A stretch of DNA of 64,000 nucleotides from Streptomyces sp. NBC_01549 (GCF_026339955.1 NZ_JAPEPW010000001.1:3064501-3128500); one strand, 5' to 3'; positions 47,664 through 56,896 are shown, counted from the first letter of the stretch. The notes: a model not told the origin generated them from the letters alone. Made by a program: numbers and translations.

Positions 47664-47882
47664 CACGAGGGTGCCCAGGCGGAGCTGCTCGGTTGCGGCG
47701 GCCGCGGCGGTGAGTGTGGGGACGGCACCGAACCAGGGGCCGTCCCGGAAGGTCCGCCACGACAGGTGGTCGTACGTGAACGCGGTGTGGAAGCCGAGCT
47801 GCTCGGCACGCTGCCAGGCGGCACGCCCGCCCTCGTGCCAGCGGAGGTACGGCAGGGTCACAGTGCTCAGACGCAGACTCAT
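47658..47882 (-). pseudogene. LLM monooxygenase pseudogene, 5' part
   Basis: ATG at 47882 starts [19 protein letters not shown] and runs to LRLGTLVTS, where island DNA adds VKPFSPIAA and a stop. It continues at 31,846. The intact homologue shows the two parts join at Ser-Pro. Together the parts form one gene between the HAD gene and kptA, the original chromosomal order. Confidence 0.9.
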
Positions 47883-47959
47883 GCATCGAGCGTAAGCGGA
47901 GTCGCGGGGTGGTCGTGGCCGGCGCATGATCGCTCCATGACCGGACGGGCGGCGGACGA

Positions 47960-48520
47960 TCAGTGCGGGCCGGGGAAGCGCAGGTACCCCGGTGGTACGG
48001 CCTCGGTGAGCCACACCCCGTTCGCGCTCACCCGGAATACATGGCCGTCGCGGTGCATGGCGGCGGCGTCCACACCGAGCACGACGGGGCGGCCGCGGCG
48101 GGCGCCGACGCGGGTCGCGGTCTCGCGGTCGGGCGAGAGATGCACGTCGTGCCGGTTCATGGGCCGCAGGCCCTCGGCCCGGATCGCGTCCAGGTTGCGG
48201 GCCACGGTGCCGTGGTAGAGATACGCCGGCGGAGTCGCCGGGGGCAGCCCGAGGTCGACCTCGACGGAGTGGCCCTGGCTGGCGCGGATACGGGTGCCCG
48301 CCACGGCGAAGCGTCGCTTGTCGTTCGTGGCCACCACATGGTCGAGCTCTTCGCGGGTGATGCGGAAGCCGTGCGCCGCCGCTGCCGCGATCAACGCGTC
48401 GATCTCGACCCAGCCTCCCTCGCCGAGCGTGAGCCCGATCCGCTCGGGCTGATGCCGCAGATGCTTCGAGAGGTACTTCGACACCTTCACGGTGCGTCTT
48501 TCATCCATCGGTTCGTTCAT
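47960..48520 (-). CDS. kptA: RNA 2'-phosphotransferase
   Basis: A 186-residue KptA/Tpt1 enzyme that transfers an RNA 2'-phosphate to NAD+. The conserved basic residues are in KYLSKHLRHQPERIGL, TNDKRRFAV, YLYHGTVARNLDAI and MNRHDVHLSPD. Length is normal. ATG 48520 has GCAGG directly upstream, while ATG 48505 (MDERRTVKVS) is an alternative. Its role in bacteria without tRNA splicing is unclear. It was next to the LLM gene before the island inserted. Confidence 0.93.
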   Translation of the reverse strand: MNEPMDERRTVKVSKYLSKHLRHQPERIGLTLGEGGWVEIDALIAAAAAHGFRITREELDHVVATNDKRRFAVAGTRIRASQGHSVEVDLGLPPATPPAYLYHGTVARNLDAIRAEGLRPMNRHDVHLSPDRETATRVGARRGRPVVLGVDAAAMHRDGHVFRVSANGVWLTEAVPPGYLRFPGPH

Positions 48521-48576
48521 CCTGCCAGCGTGCCTGGCGAGAGGCGGATCACGCATTTGATTTTGCTTCGGAGGTT

Positions 48577-48630
48577 TGATCCACAAGCAAGTCCGGTTAT
48601 CCACAGGTGAATTGACGAATCTGTGGACAA
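48577..48630. promoter_or_regulatory. Cluster of three DnaA-box-like sites
   Basis: TGATCCACA (48577-48585), TTATCCACA (48597-48605) and TGTGGACAA (48622-48630, reverse of TTGTCCACA) lie between kptA and the MerR gene. Confidence 0.65.
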
Positions 48631-48642
48631 CTCGCAGGAGAT

Positions 48643-49587
48643 TTACGGTGTTTCGTCAACAATGTTGTGATTGTTGTGATTTGAGGTGAGGTGGTCCAAG
48701 GTCCTTGCCTGGACCTCCCGTTCCGCAGCCGCCGTGACGAAGGCCGCCACCTGCCCGGCGCCAACCAAGGCCTCCACAGCCAGCGTTGTGGCGACGGGGA
48801 GCGCCACGGAACGTTTCCCGTCCGTAGGGCCGTGGGGTTGCCGAGTTCCCAGGTGATCACGCAGGTGCCGGTTCGCGAACAGTCGCATGGCGCGCGCCAG
48901 TTCCGCGTCCACCGTCTGCCGGGCGAGCGGTCGCAGACGGCGTACGAGGGAGGCCGCCTCGGTCGCTTCCGCGTCGCTCGGCGGATGCTCACCGAGATAG
49001 CGCGCGAAGACATGCTCGGTCGTGAACTCCAGGAAACGCGAGGCGATGTGCTCGACCTTGCCCCGCAACTCCCGCAGATGGCCCGAGATCGCGGACAACG
49101 GAACGCCCGCCGCGTACAACTCCGCCGCAACGGCGAGCTCTTGGGGACTCGGGACCAGATACACCTCGGCGTCGCCGGGGACACGCTCCAGGACACCGAG
49201 CTCCACCGCCTCCGCCACCGCCGCGTCGTCCGGGCTGCCACCGAACCGCTCGTCCAGCTCGGCCCGCGACATCCGCACGGCCTCCTCGTCGGTCCACGGT
49301 CCGTCGACCTCCGCGACCAGACCGAGGATCCCGCCCAGACCCCGGCCCGCGTCCCAGGCCTCCAGGAGCTCCTTGATGGACGCCAGTGTGTAGCCGCGGT
49401 CCAGGAGGTCGGCGATCTGCCGCAGCCGGGCCAGATGCGCGTCCGCGTACACGTTGGCGCGACCGCGCCGCTCGGGACGGGGAAGCAGCCCGCGGTCCTG
49501 ATAGGCGCGGATCGTCCGTACCGTGGCGCCGCTGTGATGCGCCAGATCCTCGATGCGGTACGCGACCCCGACCGGCTCGTCGTTCAC
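48643..49587 (-). CDS. MerR-family transcriptional regulator
   Basis: A 314-residue MerR regulator. The winged HTH (YRIEDLAHHSGATVRTIRAYQDRGLLPRP) is at about 10-38, with wing and dimer helix to about 120. The C-terminal 190 residues form an uncharacterised all-helical domain, longer than in small metal-sensing MerR proteins. No cysteine cluster is visible, so it probably binds a small organic ligand or partner. It has no obvious divergent target. Confidence 0.87.
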   Translation of the reverse strand: MNDEPVGVAYRIEDLAHHSGATVRTIRAYQDRGLLPRPERRGRANVYADAHLARLRQIADLLDRGYTLASIKELLEAWDAGRGLGGILGLVAEVDGPWTDEEAVRMSRAELDERFGGSPDDAAVAEAVELGVLERVPGDAEVYLVPSPQELAVAAELYAAGVPLSAISGHLRELRGKVEHIASRFLEFTTEHVFARYLGEHPPSDAEATEAASLVRRLRPLARQTVDAELARAMRLFANRHLRDHLGTRQPHGPTDGKRSVALPVATTLAVEALVGAGQVAAFVTAAAEREVQARTLDHLTSNHNNHNIVDETP

Positions 49588-49754
49588 GCTGCCTGCCTCC
49601 CGACCCCCTGGGTACTACGCGACGGTCCCGCGCGGCGAGCCCTCCTGCGAGGGATGGTACGACCGCCGCGGACAGCGGGACATGGCCGTGCCGAGCTCCT
49701 CCTGGAGGGGCAACAGGCCCTTGCGTACGGTCCTGTTGCGGACGGCGGCGAACC

Positions 49755-51515
49755 TCACAGCGGTGGCTCCATCCGTGCGATCGCGCGCAGCGCCCTGGGT
49801 GCCAGGCGGGACATCAGGCGGGCGCCGCGCGCCTCGGGGGTGACGGGCACGACCGCCTGGTTGCGGACCACCGCGCGCAGGATCGCGTCGGCCACCTTCT
49901 CCGGCGGGTAGTTGCGCAGCCCGTACAGCCGCGCCGACTTCTTCTGGCGGCGCTTCTCCTCGGTCGCGTCGACCCCGGCGAAGTGCGCCGTCGAGGTGAT
50001 GTTCGTGTTGACGAAGCCCGGGCAGATCGCCGAGACGCCGATGCCCTGCCCGGCCAGCTCCGCGCGCAGGCACTCGCTGAGCATCAGCACGGCCGCCTTG
50101 GAGGTGCTGTAGGCGGGCAGCGCCTTCGAAGGCTGGTACGCCGCCGCCGACGCGGTGTTGACGATGTGGCCGCCCTGGCCGCGCTCGGCCATCTGCCTGC
50201 CGAAGAGCCGGCAGCCGTGGATCACGCCCCACAGGTTGACGTCGAGGACCTTCTTCCAGTCCTCCGGAGTCGTGTCGAAGAAGGACCCGGACAGCCCGAT
50301 CCCGGCGTTGTTCACCAGCACGTCCACCACGCCGTACTCGTCGGCGACCTTCTCGGCGAGCTTCTCCATGGCCTGCTCGTCGGAGACGTCGACCGTTTCG
50401 GCCCACGCTTCGGGGGAGCCGATCAGCCGGGACATCTCCGCCGTACGGGCCGCGCCCTGCGCGTCCCGGTCGACGGCCACCACGCGCGCGCCGGCCTCGG
50501 CGAACGCGAAGGCGGTGGCCCGCCCGATGCCGCTGCCGGCGCCGGTGACCAGCACGAGCTGTCCGCCGAACCGGTCGGCATACTTGCCCGTCGCCAGGGT
50601 GCCCCGCACCGGCACACCGTCCTCGTTGGCGTGCACGAAGTCCGTGATCCAGGCCGCCAGTTGGTCGGGCCGGGTACGCGGGATCCAGTGCTTGTCCGGG
50701 AGGGTGCGACGCACGAGCCGCGGGACCCACTCCTCCAGGCCGTCGTAGAGCCGCTCGGAGAGGAACGCGTCCCCCAGGGGTGTGACGAGCTGCACGGGCG
50801 CGTGCGCGTAGGCGTCCGGGCGTGGCCTCTTCAGCCGGGCCCGTACGTTGTCGCGGTACAGCCAGGCGCCGTGCGCCGCGTCCGTCGGCAGCGAAGCGGT
50901 CGGATAGTCGCCCGCGGGTACCTTCTCGACCCGCCGCAGGATCTTCGGCCACTGCTTGCCGAGGGGGCCGCGCCAGGCGAGCTCGGGCAGCACGGGCGTG
51001 TGCAGCAGGTACACGTACCAGGACTTGGCGCCCTGACCGAGGAGCTGGCCGACCCTGCGCGGGGTGGGCCGCCGTACCCGCCGCTTGATCCAGTGGCCGA
51101 AGTGGTCGAGGGACGGCCCGGACATCGAGGTGAAGGAGGCGATCCGGCCCTGGGTGCGCGCGACCGTGACGAACTCCCAGGACTGCACCGAACCCCAGTC
51201 GTGCCCCACCAGGTGCACCGGCCGGTCGGGGCTCACCGCGTCCACGACGGCCAGGAAGTCGTCCGTCAGCTTCTCCAGGGTGAACCCGCCCCGCAGCGGC
51301 CGCGGGGCCGTCGACCCGCCGTGGCCACGGACGTCGTAGAGCACCACGTGGAAACGCTCGGCCAGGCGGGTCGCGACCGCGGACCACACCTCCTTGGAGT
51401 CCGGATAGCCGTGCACGAGCACCACCGTGGGCCCGGCCGGATCGCCCAGCTCGGCGACACACAGCTCGATCCCACCCGTCCGCACCCGGCGCTCGCGCGC
51501 GCCTTCGAGAGTCAC
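49755..51515 (-). CDS. Alpha/beta-hydrolase (epoxide-hydrolase-like) fused to SDR dehydrogenase
   Basis: A 586-residue fusion. The hydrolase covers about 1-290: HGYPDS oxyanion region and nucleophile motif GHDWGS (Asp) near 105, typical of epoxide hydrolases and haloalkane dehalogenases. The SDR covers about 315-575: cofactor loop TGAGSGIG near 323, NNAGI near 402 and catalytic YSTSK near 470. The pairing may open an epoxide and oxidise the alcohol, which is inference. GTG 51515 follows AGGAG by 10 bases. Such fusions occur in actinobacteria. Confidence 0.9.
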   Translation of the reverse strand: MTLEGARERRVRTGGIELCVAELGDPAGPTVVLVHGYPDSKEVWSAVATRLAERFHVVLYDVRGHGGSTAPRPLRGGFTLEKLTDDFLAVVDAVSPDRPVHLVGHDWGSVQSWEFVTVARTQGRIASFTSMSGPSLDHFGHWIKRRVRRPTPRRVGQLLGQGAKSWYVYLLHTPVLPELAWRGPLGKQWPKILRRVEKVPAGDYPTASLPTDAAHGAWLYRDNVRARLKRPRPDAYAHAPVQLVTPLGDAFLSERLYDGLEEWVPRLVRRTLPDKHWIPRTRPDQLAAWITDFVHANEDGVPVRGTLATGKYADRFGGQLVLVTGAGSGIGRATAFAFAEAGARVVAVDRDAQGAARTAEMSRLIGSPEAWAETVDVSDEQAMEKLAEKVADEYGVVDVLVNNAGIGLSGSFFDTTPEDWKKVLDVNLWGVIHGCRLFGRQMAERGQGGHIVNTASAAAYQPSKALPAYSTSKAAVLMLSECLRAELAGQGIGVSAICPGFVNTNITSTAHFAGVDATEEKRRQKKSARLYGLRNYPPEKVADAILRAVVRNQAVVPVTPEARGARLMSRLAPRALRAIARMEPPL

Positions 51516-51620
51516 GTGGTCACTTCTCCTTCGCCCAGCGCCGCACGGTACGTGTCCGTAACGTGACACTGGCGAATGTGACAGTTGTTAGAGGATGCGT
51601 CAATAGACCTGCGCGGCGCC

Positions 51621-51647
51621 TGTGGACAACCGGCTCGATGTGGATAA
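51621..51647. promoter_or_regulatory. Pair of DnaA-box-like sites
   Basis: TGTGGACAA (51621-51629, reverse of TTGTCCACA) and TGTGGATAA (51639-51647, reverse of TTATCCACA) lie 18 bp apart in the divergent SDR/ABC intergenic region. Confidence 0.6.
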
Positions 51648-51766
51648 ACCCTCGCCGGTTGTTCGACTTCAGGGGGACCCCTACGGGCCCGTACGACTCG
51701 AGGCTGACGCGGATCCAGCTCCGTGGGTTGACGACCGCTGTGGCGTGCGCCACTACCTTCGACAAC

Positions 51767-52756
51767 GTGACTGTGATCGCGACCGAAAGCCTGAGCAAGC
51801 GGTACCCCCGGGTGACCGCTCTTGACCGGCTCTCCGTGGACGTCGGGCCCGGTGTGACCGGACTCGTCGGAGCCAACGGAGCCGGCAAGTCCACACTGAT
51901 CAAGATCCTGCTGGGTCTCTCCCCCGCCACCGAGGGCCGCGCCCAAGTGCTCGGTCTCGATGTCGCCACCCAAGGCGGCGCCATCCGCGAGCGGGTCGGG
52001 TACATGCCCGAGCACGACTGCCTGCCCCCCGACGTCTCGGCCACCGAGTTCGTCGTCCACATGGCACGCATGTCCGGGCTCCCGCCGACCGCGGCCCGCG
52101 AGCGCACCGCGGACACCCTGCGCCACGTCGGACTGTACGAGGAGCGCTACCGCCCCATCGGTGGCTACTCGACTGGCATGAAGCAGCGCGTCAAGCTCGC
52201 GCAGGCCCTCGTCCACGACCCCCAGCTGGTCTTCCTCGACGAGCCGACCAACGGCCTCGACCCGGTCGGCCGCGACGAGATGCTCGGCCTCATCCGCCGT
52301 ATCCACACCGAGTTCGGGATCTCCGTCCTGGTGACCTCGCACCTGCTGGGCGAGCTGGAGCGCACCTGCGACCACGTCGTGGTCGTCGACGGCGGCAAGC
52401 TGCTGCGGTCCAGCTCCACCACGGACTTCACCCAGACCACGACGACCCTGGCCATCGAGGTCACCGACACCGACGAGCACCCGGACGGCACCAGCGCGGC
52501 CCGCGAGGCGCTCCACGCGCGCGGGGTCGAGACCCACGACGGCAGCGGACTGCCGGGCGCCGGACACATCCTGCTGCTGACCGCCGAGGGCGAGGAGACC
52601 TACGACCTCGTCCGCGACGTCGTCGCCGACCTCGGCCTCGGCCTGATCCGGATGGAACAGCGCAGGCACCACATCGCGGAGGTCTTCCGCGAGGAACAGA
52701 CGGACGCGACGGACGCGCAGGGCGTACGGAAGGAGGCAGTGAGCCATGGCAGTTGA
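51767..52756 (+). CDS. ABC transporter ATP-binding protein (first pair)
   Basis: A 329-residue ABC-2 type ATPase: Walker A GANGAGKST near 38, signature YSTGM near 136, Walker B LVFLDEPTNGLD near 158, and C-terminal DUF-like regulatory tail. It pairs with the ABC-2 permease that overlaps its end by 11 bp. The substrate is unknown; drug or lipid efflux is common. GTG at 51767 (VTVIATESLSKRY) is chosen; upstream in-frame codons run through DnaA-box DNA. Confidence 0.88.
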   Translation: MTVIATESLSKRYPRVTALDRLSVDVGPGVTGLVGANGAGKSTLIKILLGLSPATEGRAQVLGLDVATQGGAIRERVGYMPEHDCLPPDVSATEFVVHMARMSGLPPTAARERTADTLRHVGLYEERYRPIGGYSTGMKQRVKLAQALVHDPQLVFLDEPTNGLDPVGRDEMLGLIRRIHTEFGISVLVTSHLLGELERTCDHVVVVDGGKLLRSSSTTDFTQTTTTLAIEVTDTDEHPDGTSAAREALHARGVETHDGSGLPGAGHILLLTAEGEETYDLVRDVVADLGLGLIRMEQRRHHIAEVFREEQTDATDAQGVRKEAVSHGS

Positions 52757-53651
52757 GCAGTCCCTCACCCCACGCGGTGAGCAGACCCGGATCCACGACA
52801 TCGGCTACCGCCACTACGACGGCCCGCGCCTGGGCCGCGGCTACGCCCGCCGCTCGCTGTACTCGCAGTCCCTGCGCGGCTCCTACGGCCTGGGCCGCTC
52901 GGTCAAGTCCAAGGTGCTGCCGATGCTGCTCTTCGTGGTGATGTGCGTCCCCGCACTCATCATGGTGGCCGTCGCGGTCGCCACCAAGGCGAAGGCCCTG
53001 CCGGTCGACTACACGCGCTACGCGGTCATCATGCAGGCCGTCATCGGCCTGTACGTCGCCTCCCAGGGACCCCAGTCCGTCTCGCGCGACCTGCGCTTCA
53101 AGACCGTACCGCTGTACTTCTCACGCCCCATCGAGATCGTCGACTACGTACGCGCCAAGTACGCGGCGCTGGCCTCGGCGCTGTTCATCCTGACGGCCGC
53201 GCCGCTGATCGTGCTCTACGTAGGGGCACTTCTGGCGAAGCTCGACTTCTCCGACCAGACGAAGGGCTTCGGACAGGGGTTGGTCTCGGTGGCACTGCTG
53301 TCACTGCTCTTCGCCGGGATCGGCCTGGTCATCTCGTCGATCACCCCACGCCGCGGCTTCGGCATCGCGGCCGTCATAGCGGCGCTGACCATCTCCTACG
53401 GAGCCGTGTCGACCGTCCAGGCCATCGCCTACGAGCAGTCCAGCTCCTCGGCCGTCCCCTGGCTCGGCCTCTTCTCTCCCATCACGCTCATCGACGGGGT
53501 GCAGACCGCCTTCCTCGGCGCCACCTCCGCCTTCCCCGGCGGGGAGGGCCCCTCGTCCGGGCAGGGAGTCGTCTTCCTCGTCGCCGTCCTGGGGCTCATC
53601 GCGGGCTCCTACGGTCTCCTGCTGCGCCGCTACCGAAAGGTCGGGCTGTGA
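52746..53651 (+). CDS. ABC-2 type permease (first pair)
   Basis: A 301-residue permease with six helices after an 60-residue soluble N-terminus (RYARRSLYSQSLRGSYGLG). VKSKVLPMLLFVVMCVPALIM is the first helix and the C-terminus ends LLLRRYRKVGL. It overlaps the upstream ATPase gene by 11 bp and the next ATPase by 4 bp, so the three are translationally coupled. It forms the membrane part of an efflux pump of unknown substrate. Confidence 0.88.
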   Translation: MAVEQSLTPRGEQTRIHDIGYRHYDGPRLGRGYARRSLYSQSLRGSYGLGRSVKSKVLPMLLFVVMCVPALIMVAVAVATKAKALPVDYTRYAVIMQAVIGLYVASQGPQSVSRDLRFKTVPLYFSRPIEIVDYVRAKYAALASALFILTAAPLIVLYVGALLAKLDFSDQTKGFGQGLVSVALLSLLFAGIGLVISSITPRRGFGIAAVIAALTISYGAVSTVQAIAYEQSSSSAVPWLGLFSPITLIDGVQTAFLGATSAFPGGEGPSSGQGVVFLVAVLGLIAGSYGLLLRRYRKVGL

Positions 53652-54559
53652 CCACGCTCAACATCGACCATGTCTCGCGCTGGTTCGGCAACGTGGTGGC
53701 GGTCAACGACATCACGATGACGATCGGCCCCGGCGTCACCGGCCTGCTCGGCCCGAACGGCGCCGGGAAGTCCACCCTCATCAACATGATGGGCGGCTTC
53801 CTCGCCCCCTCCACCGGCACCGTCACCCTCGACGGCCGGCAGGTCTGGCGCAACGAACAGATCTACAAGCACATCGGCATCGTCCCGGAGCGCGAGGCGA
53901 TGTACGACTTCCTCACGGGCCAGGAATTCGTCGTCGCCAACGCCGAGTTGCACGGCCTGGGAGCGAAGGCCGCCCAACGGGCGCTCGCCACGGTCGAGAT
54001 GGAGTACGCGCAGGACCGCAAGATCTCCACGTACTCCAAGGGCATGCGGCAGCGCGTGAAGATGGCCTCCGCCCTCGTCCATGACCCGTCCCTGCTGCTG
54101 CTCGACGAGCCCTTCAACGGCATGGACCCGCGCCAGCGCATGCAGCTCATGGACCTGCTGCGCCGCATGGGCGACGAGGGCCGCACGGTGCTGTTCTCGT
54201 CCCACATCCTCGAAGAGGTCGAACAACTCGCCGCCCACATCGAGGTGATCGTCGCCGGACGCCACGCGGCCAGCGGGGACTTCCGCCGCATCCGCCGCCT
54301 GATGACCGACCGTCCGCACCGCTACCTGGTGCGCTCCAGCGACGACCGGGCACTGGCCGCCGCGCTGATCGCCGATCCGTCGACGTCCGGCATCGAAGTG
54401 GACCTGGCCGAGGGCGCGTTGCGCATCCAGGCGGTCGACTTCGGCCGGTTCACGGCGCTGCTGCCGCGCGTCGCGCGCGAGCACGGCATCCGGCTGCTCA
54501 CGGTCTCGCCGTCCGACGAGTCCCTCGAGTCCGTCTTCTCGTATCTCGTCGCGGCGTAG
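53648..54559 (+). CDS. ABC transporter ATP-binding protein (second pair)
   Basis: A 303-residue ATPase: Walker A GPNGAGKST near 40, signature YSKGM near 133, Walker B LLLDEPFNGMDP near 155, and SSHIL H-loop. The C-terminal 80 residues vary. The GTG start overlaps the preceding permease stop (GTGA). It shares only about 40% identity in key motifs with the first ATPase by eye, so the locus holds two distinct pumps or a heteromeric one. Confidence 0.88.
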   Translation: MTTLNIDHVSRWFGNVVAVNDITMTIGPGVTGLLGPNGAGKSTLINMMGGFLAPSTGTVTLDGRQVWRNEQIYKHIGIVPEREAMYDFLTGQEFVVANAELHGLGAKAAQRALATVEMEYAQDRKISTYSKGMRQRVKMASALVHDPSLLLLDEPFNGMDPRQRMQLMDLLRRMGDEGRTVLFSSHILEEVEQLAAHIEVIVAGRHAASGDFRRIRRLMTDRPHRYLVRSSDDRALAAALIADPSTSGIEVDLAEGALRIQAVDFGRFTALLPRVAREHGIRLLTVSPSDESLESVFSYLVAA

Positions 54560-54569
54560 GAGGCCAAAG

Positions 54570-55289
54570 ATGTACGACCCCACAGTCGCCCGGCTCACGT
54601 ATCGAGCCCTGCTCGGCCGCCGCCGGGCCCTCATCCTCTGCGCACTGCCCGTCCTGCTCATCGTGATCTCCGCGGCCGTACGCGGCTTCGCCGGAGCCGA
54701 CGACCAGGTGGCCTCGGACCTGCTCGGCGGCTTCGCGCTCGCCACGATGGTGCCGATCATCGGCGTCATCGCCGGCACCGGCGCGATCGGCCCCGAGATC
54801 GACGACGGCTCGGTGGTGTATCTGCTGGCCAAGCCCCTGAAGCGGCCGACGATCATCTTCACCAAGCTGATCGTCGCGATCGCCGTCACCATGGCGTTCT
54901 CCGCCCTGCCGACGTTCATCGCGGGCATGATCCTGAACGGCAACGGCCAGCAGGTCGCCGTCGCCTACACCGTGGCGGCGCTGGTCGCCTCGATCGCGTA
55001 CGCCGCGCTGTTCCTGCTGCTGGGGACGGTCACCCGGCACGCGGTGGTCTTCGGGCTCGTCTACGCGCTGGTCTGGGAGGCCCTGTTCGGGTCGCTGGTG
55101 TCCGGCGCGCGCACGCTCAGCGTCCAGCAGTGGGCGCTCGCCGTGGGCCACAAGGTCACCGGCGGCGACCTCGTCACCTCGGACGTGGGCCTGCCCACCG
55201 CGACGGTGTTCCTGGTCGTGGTCACCGTGCTCGCCACCTGGTACGCCGGGCAGCGACTGCGGTCGCTGACGCTGGCCGGCGAGGAGTGA
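54570..55289 (+). CDS. ABC-2 type permease (second pair)
   Basis: A 239-residue permease with six helices. It begins MYDPTVARLTYRALLGRRRAL and includes GPEIDDGSVVYLLAKPLKRPT. It starts 10 bp after the second ATPase and ends just before a strong terminator, so the four-gene operon closes here. Substrate unknown. Confidence 0.87.
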   Translation: MYDPTVARLTYRALLGRRRALILCALPVLLIVISAAVRGFAGADDQVASDLLGGFALATMVPIIGVIAGTGAIGPEIDDGSVVYLLAKPLKRPTIIFTKLIVAIAVTMAFSALPTFIAGMILNGNGQQVAVAYTVAALVASIAYAALFLLLGTVTRHAVVFGLVYALVWEALFGSLVSGARTLSVQQWALAVGHKVTGGDLVTSDVGLPTATVFLVVVTVLATWYAGQRLRSLTLAGEE

Positions 55290-55299
55290 GCCGGGGGCT

Positions 55300-55354
55300 C
55301 CACGCGCGTGTACTGGTCGTCGCCACGTACGCGCGCGTGGCGCCCCCCTTTTTT
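55300..55354 (+). terminator. Rho-independent terminator after the ABC operon
   Basis: CCACGCGCGTGTAC (55300-55313) pairs with GTACGCGCGCGTGG (55327-55340), one G-U pair, followed by CGCCCCCC and a TTTTTT run. A TTGACA box follows directly (55356-55361). Confidence 0.88.
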
Positions 55355-55422
55355 CTTGACAGTGGCTTCACCTCTGGCCCGGCACACTGGGCCGAGGGGA
55401 CGCGCGGCTAGGAGGAACGGGG

Positions 55423-55656
55423 ATGGCGGAACCGCAAGGCGAAGGACAGAGGGAGACCGAGGACGTCTGGGACGACCTCGTACTGGACGAGAGCTTCATA
55501 CGCTCGGCGGAGACGACCGAACCGTCCGCCCGCGCCCGTATGCTCGCCGCCCGCTGGCGCGAGGGGGGACCCGATCCGCAGCCCTGGCGCTCCGACGAGC
55601 CGCCCGCGGGATGGTTCTTCAGCAAGGCCCGTCGGCGCAGGTGGCGCCGCCGGTAA
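55423..55656 (+). CDS. Small acidic/basic hypothetical protein
   Basis: A 77-residue protein. The N-terminal half is acidic (ETEDVWDDLVLDESFIRSAE) and the C-terminus is strongly basic (KARRRRWRRR). The two-part layout with Trp/Phe anchors resembles small conserved Streptomyces proteins of unknown function near serS. AGGAACGG-type ribosome-binding site 8 bases before ATG. No domain recognised. Confidence 0.65.
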   Translation: MAEPQGEGQRETEDVWDDLVLDESFIRSAETTEPSARARMLAARWREGGPDPQPWRSDEPPAGWFFSKARRRRWRRR

Positions 55657-55769
55657 CCCCCTTGGGGAGCGGCTTTATTCAGTGGCGCCCAAGTCGGCGT
55701 ACGGGCACAGTAGTTATGTCCACGTCGCCGCATCGAGCCGGCGCTACGTTCTGGGAGAGGAGCGCGACG

Positions 55770-55832
55770 ATGCCCATCAGTAGCAGTCCGTCGAGCTCCC
55801 TACAGGGCAGCCCGCGGCAGGCTCCGGAGTAG
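55770..55832 (+). CDS. Possible 20-residue peptide gene
   Basis: ATG 55770 is preceded by GAGAGGAG at an ideal distance and encodes MPISSSPSSSLQGSPRQAPE before TAG. The strong ribosome-binding site and the Ser/Pro-rich composition are the only support. It could equally be part of an untranslated transcript running toward the tRNA. Confidence 0.3.
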   Translation: MPISSSPSSSLQGSPRQAPE

Positions 55833-55917
55833 TTACCTCTCCGTGGAGCCCGCCCGCACGGGGGGCTGCCCGGGGCGGCCGCTTCGAGCGCGCGTACGCC
55901 GCGCGGGCCGCCCACCC

Positions 55918-56002
<85 letters not shown>

Positions 56003-56041
56003 CGAGACGTTGTCACTGGAACTTGGCAGAGTCGGGGTGTT

Positions 56042-56896
56042 CTACGGGGCACCGGGCGCCGCGGGCTGCGCCCTCACCCGCTGACCCAGCAACCGCTCCA
56101 GCACCACCGCGATGCCGTCCTCCTCGTTCGAGGACGTCACCTCGTCCGCGACCGCCTTGAGATCGTCGTGGGCGTTCGCCATGGCCACGCCGTGGGCCGC
56201 CCACGCGAACATCGGGATGTCGTTGGGCATGTCACCGAAGGCGATCGTGTCCGCGGCCTTCACACCGAGGCGGCGGGCGGCGAGAGACAGCCCCGTGGCC
56301 TTGGAGAGGCCGAGGGGGAGGAGTTCCACTATCCCCGCGCCCGCCATGGTGACGCCGACGAGACCGCCCGCGACCTCCGCCGCCACCGCGGCCAGCTCGT
56401 CGTCGGAGAGCGTCGGGTGCTGCACGTACAGCTTGTTCAGAGGGGCCGACCAGAGGTCCGCCGCGTCCCTGATCGGGACGACCGGCAGCTGTCCCTCCAG
56501 CCGCCGGTAGCCGGGGCCGACCAGCACCTCACCGTCGAGGCCGTCGCGGCTCGCGGCCAGCAGCAGTGGGCCGACCTCCGCCTCTATCTTGGCGAGCGCG
56601 AGCCCGGCGAGCTGCCGGTCCAGCGTCACCGAGGTGAGCAACCGGTGTTCCCCCGCGTCGTACACCTGCGCGCCCTGGCCGCACACCGCGAGACCCTCGT
56701 AGCCGAGGTCGTCGAGGATGTGCCGGGTCCAGGGCACCGCGCGCCCGGTGACGACGATGTGCGCGGCGCCCGCCGCGGCGAGTGCCTCACGCGTGCGCTC
56801 CGAGACCGTCTCGTCGGAACGCAGCAGCGTGCCGTCGAGATCGGTCGCGACGAGCTTGTAGGGGAACGAACCGGTCGACCCGGCGGCGGCGGTCAC
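56042..56896 (-). CDS. Cof-type HAD phosphatase
   Basis: A 284-residue HAD-IIB hydrolase. Motif [13 protein letters not shown] near residue 18, motif II VVTGRA, and motif [12 protein letters not shown] near 213. It is a paralogue of the enzyme at 30,169-31,056, sharing the same arrangement of motifs. Substrate is a phosphorylated small molecule of unknown identity. Its ATG overlaps the stop of serS by 4 bp, so it is translated with serS. Confidence 0.88.
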   Translation of the reverse strand: MTAAAGSTGSFPYKLVATDLDGTLLRSDETVSERTREALAAAGAAHIVVTGRAVPWTRHILDDLGYEGLAVCGQGAQVYDAGEHRLLTSVTLDRQLAGLALAKIEAEVGPLLLAASRDGLDGEVLVGPGYRRLEGQLPVVPIRDAADLWSAPLNKLYVQHPTLSDDELAAVAAEVAGGLVGVTMAGAGIVELLPLGLSKATGLSLAARRLGVKAADTIAFGDMPNDIPMFAWAAHGVAMANAHDDLKAVADEVTSSNEEDGIAVVLERLLGQRVRAQPAAPGAP

